Counted from the stretch's first letter, positions 1-5,972 are shown. The stretch is DNA of 8,756 nucleotides from JBBSHJ01 sp038253135 (GCA_038253135.1 JBBSHJ010000119.1:1-8756); one strand, 5' to 3'. Notes: generated by a model from the letters alone, not told the origin. Translations and numbers: made by a program.

Positions 1-390
1 CTACCCCGCCGACGGGAAGACGGTGAGACGCAGCAGGGTGTTGGCGTAGGGCACGAGCTCGATCGTCTCGACCGACTCGGAGAGCCGCTCGAGCAACGTG
101 TCGGGGTCCGGTAGGGGTGGCGTGAGGACGAAATCGCCGCGGACGTCGTGCTCGACCATGCGGAACCGCCCGTCGGTGAAGGACGGGAGCCGGCGGGTGA
201 TCCGATCGGTTGCGAGCAGGGTCCAGGCTTCGACTCGGCGAGCCGGGACACGCACGCGCACCGCCGGCGTGTTGGTGTCAAGCGGGTAGGTGCCGTGGTC
301 GCTCCATCTGATTTCGGCCTGGTCGCTCAGCGATGCGTCGTCCACGGCAAGGGCGTAGGCCCACGGGCCGGTCGGCGTGATTGGCTGCTC
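1..390 (-). pseudogene. C-terminal remnant of a DUF1680/GH127-type glycoside hydrolase
   Basis: The frame ends at a TAG at positions 1-3 and is open back to a TAG at 391-393. A GTG at 343-345 would give 114 residues, but recognisable homology starts before it: the codons upstream of the GTG read GPWAYALAVDD, the strand that follows the (alpha/alpha)6 barrel in this family. It is followed by VRVPARRVEAWTL and a closing VETIELVPYANTLLRLTVFP, which matches the family's usual end (PxETIxLxPYGxxxLRxTxFP). Members are normally 600-800 residues and act on beta-L-arabinofuranosides or related sugars. Only the C-terminal beta-sandwich part is left; the barrel and catalytic residues are gone. No ATG, GTG, TTG or CTG start lies between 346 and 390, so I read this as a truncated pseudogene and not a small gene. 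The family call rests on remembered motifs; it could instead belong to a neighbouring hydrolase family with the same fold. Confidence 0.6.
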
Positions 391-474
391 CTACGCGCGG
401 AGAAGGCGCGGAAGGTCCTGCCAACGAATCCCTCAAGTGGTCCGTGGTACTCCTGGCGGCGACAGGCGCGGATG

Positions 475-1290
475 TCAGGGCACCGGCACGGTCGCCCCGT
501 CGGGCGCCCGCTCCGCGCTGGTTGCCCGTACCGCGCACGTGGTGGCTACGTCGTCGGTGACCACGATGTCCACGCCGGCCTCGAGCAGCCGCTCGGTCGT
601 GGCGCGAAGGATGTGCGGCTCGTCGTGCAGGCCGGGCAGCCGCAGCTCGGCGCTGGTCATCAGCCCGATGCCGCCAGCGTGCAGCTCGGCGACCAGTTCG
701 CCGGTGGTGAACGCCGCGTCGCCGCTGATCAGCTGCGCGCCCGCTGCCCGCGCCACACCGACTGGGTCGTGGAGCCGGCCGTGCTGGGTGATCCCGACCG
801 TGATCGCCGGCCATCGCGCGTGTACCGCGCGGGCCAGCTGGTGGTCCAGGCACTGCACGATCACCTGGTCGACGACGCCGGCGCGCTCGATCGCGTCGAC
901 CACCGCCTCGGCGGTCTCGGTGGTGCGGTCGTGGTCCAGCGCCGGGTAGTTGCGGGCGTCGAGGTTGAGGTAGACCCGGTCCCTCGCCCACGCCAGCACC
1001 TCGTCCAGGGTGGGGATCCGGCTCCCGGCGCCGGCGTCGAGGCTGCGCAGCTGTGCGACGGTGAGCTCGTGCACGAAATGCGCCCGGCCGGTGGTGCGGG
1101 TGGTCGTCACGTCGTGGACGGCGACGAGCCCGCCGTCCCGGGTCAGGTGTACGTCGAGCTCGACGAGATCGGCCCCCGCGTCGACCGCATGGTCGAAGGC
1201 GGCGATCGTGTTCTCCGGCGCCAGACCGACCGCGCCACGGTGCGCCGCGATGAGCGGCCGCGGCACCGGGAACATCAAAGGGGGGAGCAC
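475..1290 (-). CDS. Glycerophosphodiester phosphodiesterase family protein (downstream paralogue)
   Basis: A cytosolic TIM-barrel GDPD, predicted to split glycerophosphodiesters into sn-glycerol 3-phosphate and an alcohol. About 271 residues, close to the size of compact bacterial members; no signal peptide. Numbered from the GTG at 1290, the visible residues are HRG at 17-19, PENT with E26, ELD with E44 and D46, and VHD with H59. The metal-ligand strand that usually reads E-x-K reads LNLDAR here (D111, R113). Asp at this place occurs in some GDPD subfamilies; Arg in place of Lys is less usual. I prefer the GTG at 1290 because GAGGTG sits 8 bases upstream (GAGG end to start). An ATG at 1275 has no ribosome site but shares its A with the TGA of the upstream GDPD gene (TGATG), which would allow coupled translation. 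Low similarity to the neighbouring paralogue suggests an old duplication or separate recruitment. Confidence 0.9.
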   Translation of the reverse strand: MLPPLMFPVPRPLIAAHRGAVGLAPENTIAAFDHAVDAGADLVELDVHLTRDGGLVAVHDVTTTRTTGRAHFVHELTVAQLRSLDAGAGSRIPTLDEVLAWARDRVYLNLDARNYPALDHDRTTETAEAVVDAIERAGVVDQVIVQCLDHQLARAVHARWPAITVGITQHGRLHDPVGVARAAGAQLISGDAAFTTGELVAELHAGGIGLMTSAELRLPGLHDEPHILRATTERLLEAGVDIVVTDDVATTCAVRATSAERAPDGATVPVP

Positions 1291-2099
1291 GTTGTCCACC
1301 TCGCTTGCGATCGCCGCATCGGCGCCCGTGCCGACAGCTGTGTCGACACCGTGGTCAGGCTCGTCCGGTCGCTGGCGATCAGGTCGACGCCCCATCCGGC
1401 CAGCAGCGCGACATCGCCGGGGTAGCGGGCCGATGCGATCACCAGCCGTCCCGCGGCGTGCGCCGACTCGACCACGTCGGGCGTCAGGCACCAGGTCGAC
1501 TGGCTCAGCAGGCCAGCCTGCGCCTCGTCCAGCAGCTGCCCGGTCCGGCTCGTGCGCTCGTTGACGATCACGCCGCGCGGCACGCCGGGGGCGAGCTCGG
1601 CCAGCTCGCGGATCAGCAGATGATCGCTGCCGTAGACGATGACCGTCGCCCCGGATCCGGCGAGAACACCGGCCAGGGCGGACGCCGCTGCGGTGTCGAA
1701 GACGGGGCTTGTCTTCGGCTCGACCAGCAGCCGCATCCCCGTCTCGGCCGCCCATGCGACGACCTCGGCGAGCGCGGGCACCCACTCGCCGGCGTACCGC
1801 GGGTCGAACCACGATCCGGCATCCAGCTCGCGGATCCGGCTCCAGGTCAGCGCGCGCACTGGCCCGGTACCGCTCGTGGTGCGGTCGAGAAGCTCGTCGT
1901 GGACCACGACCGGTACGCCGTCAGCGGTCAGCTGCACGTCGAGCTCGATCGCGTCGGCACCGGCCTCGTGCGCGGCGCGGAACGCGGCCAGCGTGTTCTC
2001 CGGTGCCCGGTGCGCATCGCCGCGGTGGGCTACCACCAGTGGCCGGTTCGTGCCACGCCACCCGTCCAGCTCATTCAGGGTCGCCTCGGTGCGGCTCAT
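1275..2099 (-). CDS. Glycerophosphodiester phosphodiesterase family protein (upstream paralogue)
   Basis: A 274-residue GDPD with all the family's key residues: HRG at 25-27, PENT with E34, IELDV with E52 and D54, VVHD with H67, and LVEPK with E127 and K129. The chain then follows the barrel through VYGSD (substrate-side loop) to GVDLIASDR near the C-terminus. It is predicted to hydrolyse glycerophosphodiesters from phospholipid or teichoic-acid turnover to sn-glycerol 3-phosphate. There is no signal peptide or lipobox, so it should act in the cytoplasm on imported substrate; no ugp-type transporter is in this window. The ATG at 2099 has a weak GGAG about 11 bases upstream and forms an ATGA overlap with a decayed DeoR-like frame before it. 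The last 13 residues or so are basic and low in similarity to the family and overlap the downstream GDPD gene, so the original end may have been shorter. Confidence 0.92.
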   Translation of the reverse strand: MSRTEATLNELDGWRGTNRPLVVAHRGDAHRAPENTLAAFRAAHEAGADAIELDVQLTADGVPVVVHDELLDRTTSGTGPVRALTWSRIRELDAGSWFDPRYAGEWVPALAEVVAWAAETGMRLLVEPKTSPVFDTAAASALAGVLAGSGATVIVYGSDHLLIRELAELAPGVPRGVIVNERTSRTGQLLDEAQAGLLSQSTWCLTPDVVESAHAAGRLVIASARYPGDVALLAGWGVDLIASDRTSLTTVSTQLSARAPMRRSQARWTTCSPL

Positions 2100-2206
2100 C
2101 GGGTCCCGCGCTCCGCGCAGACCGGCGCCGAGACGCCCGGCGCCGCGTGTACCTGCCTCAACGAGACCACCCCGTTGCGCTCCACGAGCTCACGCAGCCG
2201 CTCCGG
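2096..2206 (-). pseudogene. Possible DeoR-type HTH regulator remnant
   Basis: A frame open from a TGA at 2207-2209 to a TGA at 2096-2098 encodes 36 residues beginning PERLRELVERNGVVSLRQV and continuing AAPGVSA. This resembles the first two helices of a DeoR-family winged helix (typically ERxxxILELVxxxGxVSVxELAxxLGVSxxTIRRDL), after which the similarity stops and no TIRRDL-like recognition helix follows. No start codon with a ribosome site is present. DeoR regulators commonly sit before sugar-phosphate and glycerol 3-phosphate genes, so the place fits. Its stop overlaps the GDPD start as ATGA. The match is short, so chance similarity is a real alternative. Confidence 0.33.
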
Positions 2207-2649
2207 TCAGGCCGTTCGGGAGCCGCGAAACCATGCACCGACAACTGCCAATTCCTGCCGCTTGTTTTCCTACCGGCTGGCACCAGCTTCGACCAGCCGA
2301 CACGCCGCGTTCAACGCCGCCGCGATGACGATTTCGTGAACGCCTGATGGTCGCCGGATGGTCAGCGCGGCAACGCCGGCGAGGCGGCGGCGTCGTAGAG
2401 CTTGCGGTTCAACCCGGCGCGACCCGTGGCCAGATGAAGCCCCGGGCCAGCCAACCGGACCAGCGCGGGCCTCACAGTGCTACGGGCGCCTTGGACCCGA
2501 CACTGCCAGCGGTCCTACACCGTTTGCACAACCGTACGTGGACGTCGGAAGCCCTTACGTCATAGTGCCTTCCCGCACTTCGGCGACCTACCACGCCGAG
2601 CGGGAGGTGACCACAGCGGCGGGTGCCGCGCCGGTGCGACAGCCGCGGG
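2207..2649. other. Gene-poor stretch without an identifiable gene
   Basis: No frame here carries a recognisable family together with a start and ribosome site. On the minus strand two short stretches look more protein-like than their surroundings. One, 2362-2516, contains RLAGPGLHLATGRAGLNRK and KLYDAAASPA and ends in TGA. The other, 2270-about 2400, contains HEIVIAAALNAACRLVEAG and ends in TAG. They are in different frames and neither has a convincing start. I cannot assign either one. They may be further worn remnants of the minus-strand genes flanking this stretch. Confidence 0.4.
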
Positions 2650-2745
2650 TCAACGACAAGCGCATCGACGATCGTCGAGCGGTTGGTCCCTGAGTCGGAG
2701 CGCCCTAAGAATCCGGTCGCGGTGGCGCTTTGCAGGAATGCTCAC
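2650..2745 (-). pseudogene. Short helical fragment coupled to the RusA-like remnant
   Basis: A GTG at 2743-2745 overlaps the TGA of the preceding minus-strand frame as GTGA and opens 31 residues starting VSIPAKRHRDRILRALRLRD and ending at a TGA at 2650-2652. The sequence RHRDRILRALR followed by LDD looks like the first helix of a small winged-helix domain (RILxALxxxxxLDDDELAxxLxVxxRQ). After LDD the frame is lost; a shifted frame continues VDPRLSHR, which could be the rest of the helix-turn-helix. I read it as a frameshifted small DNA-binding protein. The identity is inferred from a very short match. Confidence 0.35.
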
Positions 2746-2951
2746 GGCACCGTCCCGGTTTTCAGCGGGCGGGCGGCAATGGCGATTATCACGTCATTGT
2801 CGAGCGAGTCGTCGACGGCGCAGTGGAGTCCGAGCTCCGTGACACGCCCATCGCGGGGATGCCAATCATGATCGGGTCGCGTGCGGCCGAGAATGCGATC
2901 AAGAGCATCGATGGTCGGCTTCCACAGATCGAGCCAGTTGCGGCGCCCCGC
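2742..2951 (-). pseudogene. N-terminally truncated RusA-like resolvase/nuclease fragment
   Basis: The frame is open from a TGA at 2952-2954 to a TGA at 2742-2744, 69 residues with no usable start codon. It reads like a real protein: NWLDLWKPTIDALDRILGRT, then HDWHPRDGRVTELGLHC, then NDVIIAIAAR. The segment around WKPTIDAL recalls the RusA Holliday-junction endonuclease signature (DxDNLxKxxxDAL), in which acidic residues bind metal; here the DN pair is replaced by LD just before LWKPT, so the active site may be damaged. RusA-like proteins are about 120-140 residues, so roughly the first half is missing. The preceding bases are the decayed amidase end, so the two remnants meet near 2952. The family assignment is tentative; that this is former coding sequence is more secure. 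Confidence 0.42.
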
Positions 2952-2952
2952 T

Positions 2953-3321
2953 CACGACGATGGCGAGTTGAAGCCCGACGGGCCCTCGGGTACCTCAGAC
3001 ACATCTGGATGTGGCCGGGTACGACGGCCGCCGGCAGATAGCGCGCGCCGGCCAGACCGGTCCACGTCGACTGGTCGGTCTGGGGCCGCGACCCGCCATT
3101 GACGGTTATCGCGCGGGTGGAGACGTCCCCGCCATGATCGTGCTCGATCGCGACGACCGGCGAGGCCGCCGTGAGCAGCACGTCGTACGAATGGAGAAAC
3201 CGCCGCCACCGCGCCCACAGCTGGTGCAACCGTTCGGCAGCAGAGGACAGCGGGACGTCGCGCTGAAGCTCGGCCAGAGTGCTCAGGTGTCGAGCGGCGC
3301 GCAGAGCACCCCGGCGGTCGG
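2953..3321 (-). pseudogene. C-terminal remnant of an amidase (amidase-signature family)
   Basis: Just past the stop of the membrane protein at 3322, a minus-strand frame reads RLHQLWARWRRFLHSYDVLL, then ASPVVAIEHDH, AITVNGGSRPQTDQSTW and LAGARYLPAAVVP. This is the order seen near the C-terminus of amidase-signature enzymes (xFFxxYDVLLxPxxPxxAFPHD, RxxxVNGxxxPYxDxxxW, LAxxxxLPAxVxPxG). After VVP the frame is lost; the next conserved block, PVGLQLA, appears in another frame at about 2962-2985, so at least one frameshift separates them. The N-terminal core with the Ser-Ser-Lys triad is absent. Intact members hydrolyse amides and are about 450-500 residues. The order and spacing of four blocks make the family call fairly firm. 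Confidence 0.68.
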
Positions 3322-3846
3322 TCAGGCTCGCCGCCGCCCGCGCGCGGCGACGTACCCGATGGTCGTCGCGCAGAGCAGCACCGGCCACAACAACGCGATC
3401 GCGTAGCAGATCCAGCACAGCCAGGCCCATCCCGTGGCGGGCGCACCGCTGAAGGGGTCGACGTTGTCCCAGTGCACAGCGCTTTCCACGCAGAGGAACG
3501 CGAGCGCGGCGATGCCGACCCCGCTGCAGCCGGCGACCAGGCCGGTCGGCAGCCGCCGGCCGGCGCGGATCGGCGCCCACACCGGCATGCGGTCCTGGCC
3601 GGGGCGGATAAGCACGAGGGTCAGCAGCGCGGCGCCCAGCTGCAGGACTGAAAGCAGGAGCACATACCAGGTGCCGGAGCCGGGCAGGTGCTGCTTGTGC
3701 CGCCATTCCGCCGGTGTGCCGAGGTGCGGCCCGAGCCCGACCACGACTCGCCACACCACGGTCGGCGGCGCCGCCGCGATCGCACCGTATCCGCAAATCC
3801 GGACCCACCGCGGATAATCCGGCGTCCCCCGCTGCTCCGAAGCCAT
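3322..3846 (-). CDS. Four-helix integral membrane protein, function unknown
   Basis: A 174-residue protein with four clear hydrophobic segments at about 19-38, 58-80, 103-121 and 140-167, a short N-terminal tail and a basic C-terminus (ARGRRRA). The loop between the first two helices carries HLGTPAEWRHK; the loop after the second holds RPGQDRMPVWAPIRAGRRLP, which together with the positive-inside rule places it in the cytoplasm. The style (an aromatic first helix with WR, and a GRRLP before helix 3) is that of uncharacterised actinobacterial membrane proteins; I do not recognise a function. The ATG at 3846 follows an AGGG/GTGAG purine stretch 4-9 bases away. It is divergent from the resolvase remnant's neighbourhood and stands alone. 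Its stop abuts the amidase remnant, so the native 3' flank may be gone, yet the frame itself is intact. Confidence 0.82.
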   Translation of the reverse strand: MASEQRGTPDYPRWVRICGYGAIAAAPPTVVWRVVVGLGPHLGTPAEWRHKQHLPGSGTWYVLLLSVLQLGAALLTLVLIRPGQDRMPVWAPIRAGRRLPTGLVAGCSGVGIAALAFLCVESAVHWDNVDPFSGAPATGWAWLCWICYAIALLWPVLLCATTIGYVAARGRRRA

Positions 3847-3889
3847 CGGCTCACCCTAACCAGCCGCACCGATCTCGCGCGTACCCGCT

Positions 3890-4148
3890 GATCGCGACCG
3901 GCATCCCGCAGTGGCCCGGCGGCCCGATCGTGCACAACACTGGCCGCCGACCAGCGGCTGCAGGCTTTTCGCGAGAGCACAGACGTGGCGAATGCCCTTG
4001 TCAGCGAGGCTCCGGACGCACCCTGGCGACGAGGATGTTTGGTGACGACGAGGGTGTCGCTGTCGCGGCACGAGGCCAAGGCCTCGCGCAGTCCGGGCCG
4101 GTCCCGATTCGGCTGATCGTCGTCGACGCCTGCTCGGCGGTGACGGTG
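3890..4148 (-). pseudogene. Decayed serine recombinase (resolvase/invertase) remnant
   Basis: On the minus strand the frame opening after a TGA at 4149-4151 reads AGVDDDQPNRDRPGLREALA, then CRDSDTLVVTK. This matches the resolvase N-terminal domain (ALGVDDDRIYVDHGLTGTNRDRPGLREALAACRxGDTLVVTKLDRLARS split over two blocks). Relative to that pattern about a dozen residues, including the GLTGT turn, are missing in frame. After VTK the LDRLARS helix is scrambled; fragments of later blocks appear as RSLADKGIRH in one frame and SVVHD in another. The start with the catalytic serine (RVSTxxQ) is not visible. Such enzymes cut and rejoin DNA for transposon resolution or inversion, so this is a trace of a former mobile element. 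It lies between the membrane-protein gene and the VOC gene. Confidence 0.72.
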
Positions 4149-4189
4149 TCAGCAGCTGGCGCGACCATCACCGTTGACAACAGCAGACC

Positions 4190-4195
4190 GAAGGA
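4190..4195 (+). promoter_or_regulatory. Ribosome binding site of the VOC gene
   Basis: GAAGGA lies 7 bases before the ATG at 4203. It fixes this start within a much longer open frame that extends upstream through non-coding sequence. Confidence 0.7.
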
Positions 4196-4202
4196 CATCA
4201 CC

Positions 4203-4649
4203 ATGGCCCCGCCGCCACCACTGGCCAACATCCTCACCCTGGGGGTGCACGACCTCGTTCGGGAGCGCGAGTTCTACCAGCAGCTGGGCTGGCCGATCGT
4301 GCTCGATTCGGACGACTTCATCGTCTTCGAACTTCGCGGCGCGCTGCTCGCGCTGTTCCCGCTCGGCAAGCTCGCCCGCGACGCGCACACCCAAGCAGCG
4401 CCGAGCAGCCCCGGCATCCGAACCTCCGTGATCATCTCCGTGGACCGGGCCACGGATGTGGACGAACTCGCCGCGCACGCTCGGGCAGCCGGAGCCACGC
4501 TCACCAAGGAACCCACCGACGCGGAGTTCTTCGACGGCCGCAACGCCTACTTCGCCGACCCCGAAGGCAACTACTGGGAGATCGCCTGGTCAGCGGACAA
4601 CAACCCCGTGGTGGCGGCCGCCCGCCGAGCCGCCGGCCAACTCACCTGA
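4203..4649 (+). CDS. Glyoxalase/VOC-superfamily protein
   Basis: A 148-residue single-chain VOC protein with two beta-alpha-beta-beta-beta halves. The first half runs from LTLGVHDLVREREFYQQLGW to the strand FELRGALLALFPLG, the second from TSVIISVDRATDVDELAAH to the closing FADPEGNYWEIAW, the standard end of this fold, with Glu in YWEIAW at the usual metal-ligand place. The first-half ligand position is occupied by hydrophobic residues and no His is in place, so the complete metal site of a true glyoxalase is not evident. It is therefore better called a VOC-fold protein of unknown substrate; relatives include fosfomycin- and bleomycin-resistance proteins and lyases. Ala/Pro-rich ends extend both sides. 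The start is set by GAAGGA. It is monocistronic by position, with a 14-bp perfect palindrome 26 bases after the stop. Confidence 0.9.
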   Translation: MAPPPPLANILTLGVHDLVREREFYQQLGWPIVLDSDDFIVFELRGALLALFPLGKLARDAHTQAAPSSPGIRTSVIISVDRATDVDELAAHARAAGATLTKEPTDAEFFDGRNAYFADPEGNYWEIAWSADNNPVVAAARRAAGQLT

Positions 4650-4675
4650 GCCCGCGACACCTCCGCGCGTGCGCG

Positions 4676-4689
4676 CGTGGCGCGCCACG
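4676..4689. terminator. Perfect 14-bp palindrome after the VOC gene
   Basis: CGTGGCGCGCCACG is a perfect inverted repeat without a loop, beginning 26 bases after the TGA of the VOC gene. High-GC bacteria often end transcripts at GC hairpins lacking a T-run. A regulator site or chance restriction-like palindrome is also possible. Confidence 0.35.
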
Positions 4690-5020
4690 TCGCATCGCTC
4701 AACCACCGCGATAGCACACTCTCTATTCGGCGCTCGCGTGCGGGACCCGGCCGTCGGCGTCGAGCGCCTCTGGTGACCGCCCGACGTACGCGCATCTTCG
4801 TCGTGCAGCGCCACTGTCGAGCCATTGATCACGACGCGCGGGCGGCGATTATCAGTTGCTCGGGTGGGCGATCACCTCTGCGGAGGCCCGGCCGGCGCCC
4901 ATCGGGCGGGCGGTCGCCGGATAGGCCACGACTCCCCACCGTGGCGCGGTCCGGGCAGCGCACGAGGCCGATGTCAGCTCGGCACGCGACCTTCGTGTGC
5001 GCGAGAATGGTTGACAGCGA

Positions 5021-5028
5021 GGAGGTGA
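5021..5028 (+). promoter_or_regulatory. Ribosome binding site of the 74-residue gene
   Basis: GGAGGTGA, an 8-base match to the 16S anti-Shine-Dalgarno, ends 8 bases before the ATG at 5037. It decides that start against an in-frame ATG at 5007, which has no such site. Confidence 0.8.
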
Positions 5029-5036
5029 GCCCAGTC

Positions 5037-5261
5037 ATGGCCGAGATTGTGCTGCGCGTCCGGCTCATTGGCGGCGAGCACCTTGACGTCGCCTACCAAG
5101 AGGCCGACACCGCCGACCAAGACGCCGTCATCGAGCACGCCATCGCCACACTTGCCCAGGACGCCGGTGCCCTTCGCGTCCGACATGGAGACCGGCTTGT
5201 CGTGCTCTATGGCCGCGGCGTTGCCGCTCTCGAGGTGGCACCACGCGGCGCGATCCTGTGA
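5037..5261 (+). CDS. Small conserved-looking protein of unknown function
   Basis: A 74-residue acidic to neutral protein with no signal peptide or membrane segment. It opens MAEIVLRVRLIGGEHLDVAY and carries DTADQDAVIEHAIATLAQD, HGDRLVVLYGRGVAALEV and a short PRGAIL end. The predicted layout is beta-hairpin, an amphipathic helix, then two or three beta strands, a compact ubiquitin-like or ferredoxin-like size. Clean codon use, an excellent ribosome site and a well-formed hydrophobic pattern argue for a real expressed gene. I recall similar uncharacterised actinobacterial proteins but cannot give a function. No partner gene is in reach: upstream is non-coding and downstream is a broken membrane-protein remnant. 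Confidence 0.78.
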   Translation: MAEIVLRVRLIGGEHLDVAYQEADTADQDAVIEHAIATLAQDAGALRVRHGDRLVVLYGRGVAALEVAPRGAIL

Positions 5262-5337
5262 CCGATCCCGCTACGCGAGCATCGCCGCCACCCAGCCGCC
5301 GTCTCGATCCCCGACCAGCCACCCCCACGAGCATCGA

Positions 5338-5577
5338 CGGAGACATCCCATTAGCCTGCGGACAGCCTGACGCGCTATGCATGCTCGCGGTCTCCGTAGT
5401 GGTCCTGCGCACCGGCGCTCGGCCGCTGGGTCGGCTACGTCGGCCCCGGCTGCTCCGCGGTCATGCTGATCGCCGTCCTCGCACAATACGGCGCCTACAC
5501 GGCACCACCAGAATCTTTGGGCGCTCTGCCTAGGCGTGGCGATCTGGCGCGAGCCCGCCACCGGCACGTCGTCGTAA
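5338..5577 (+). pseudogene. Frameshifted C-terminus of an actinobacterial membrane protein (DUF4386-like)
   Basis: Three pieces in three successive frames assemble into a normal membrane-protein end. In the first frame CMLAVSVVVLRTG is a helix followed by a loop; the second frame continues LGRWVGYVGPGCSAVMLIAV, a loop and a second helix; the third frame gives LWALCLGVAIWREPATGTSS and stops at a TAA at 5575-5577. The junctions lie near 5415-5425 and 5505-5518. The pattern LAVxVVVLRTGxLPRWLGWVG then helix, then LWxLxxxVxLWR is common at the end of DUF4386-like and related four- to six-helix actinobacterial membrane proteins. The N-terminal helices are missing; the 80 bases upstream show no membrane segment. 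Two frameshifts plus truncation make this a clear pseudogene. Confidence 0.6.
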
Positions 5578-5599
5578 CGGCAGCGTTGGTGGAGCGAGG

Positions 5600-5770
5600 C
5601 ACGACCCAGCTGAGCCTGCTGATGATAGAGCGCGCGAACCGGGTCATGCCGCGCTCGCGTGCGCCGGGTTCGACAACCAGCGACGCGAGCTCCGTGTGCC
5701 GTCCGAATGGCGACGCAGCCCGCTCCGAGGCCAAACGAGACATAGGCGGGCAGATCTGCGGCGAGAAGGG
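5600..5770 (-). pseudogene. Possible GNAT acetyltransferase remnant
   Basis: On the minus strand LAADLPAYVSFGLGAGCVA is followed, after a frame change near 5695, by TELASLVVEPGARERGM. The second block resembles GNAT motif A, in which the strand xELxxLVVxPxxRxxGIG binds acetyl-CoA through the loop after RRRG; here RERGM takes that place and the following helix reads TRFARSIISRL. Fragments before it (RMQYDVNPS) may belong to the same gene. There is no intact frame, start or ribosome site. The call depends on one short motif; an unrelated decayed gene is the alternative. It would be antisense to the direction of the flanking plus-strand genes. Confidence 0.33.
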
Positions 5771-5972
5771 TTCACGTCGTACTGCATTCGGCTCAGGCGA
5801 GCGGCCAGGTGGAGGCAGTCTCGCCGAACTCGCCGCGCCCCAGCGGGCCGACTGCCATGCTCCGCCTGCGGGGTGACTCGTTCCGTGACGAGGCGGGGCG
5901 ACGACCGGCCGATGACGCCGGCGGTCCGGGCTCCGTTTCACGGCAGTCGCGCCCATCGAAGAGTCAGGCCCG

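Larger units (their letters stand above)
4650..5036. other. Non-coding stretch with no identifiable gene
   Basis: Apart from the palindrome near its left end and the ribosome site at its right end I see nothing assignable. All frames here are arginine-rich and lack family motifs, and none has a start with a ribosome site. A minus-strand frame from about 4832 is open for some 80 codons but reads as low-information basic sequence. Confidence 0.5.

Noticed and set aside
148..1425. Long plus-strand open frame across the GDPD region
   Set aside because: It is the antisense shadow of the two minus-strand GDPD genes; the residues are Arg/Gly/Val-rich and carry no motif, while the GDPD frames show every catalytic residue.
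475..1812. Open minus-strand frame extending the downstream GDPD by some 170 residues
   Set aside because: The part above 1290 is Arg-rich and overlaps the upstream GDPD gene in another frame; the GDPD fold begins just before the HRG motif.
2789..3808. 339-codon minus-strand frame as a single gene
   Set aside because: Only its middle resembles amidase; the first part is antisense-frame shadow of the membrane-protein gene and the last part overlaps the RusA-like fragment in another frame.
3714..4202. N-terminal extension of the VOC protein
   Set aside because: The upstream codons are open but low-information and overlap the resolvase remnant; GAAGGA fixes the start at 4203.
4174..4202. TTGACA at about 4174 as a -35 promoter element
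   Set aside because: At 17-base spacing a -10 box would fall on the ribosome site and start codon, leaving no room for a leader.
4001..4237. Small minus-strand protein with a signal-peptide-like start (VMSFGLLLSTVMVAPA)
   Set aside because: No ribosome site, and it overlaps the resolvase remnant in a different frame; the residues after the hydrophobic part are random-looking.
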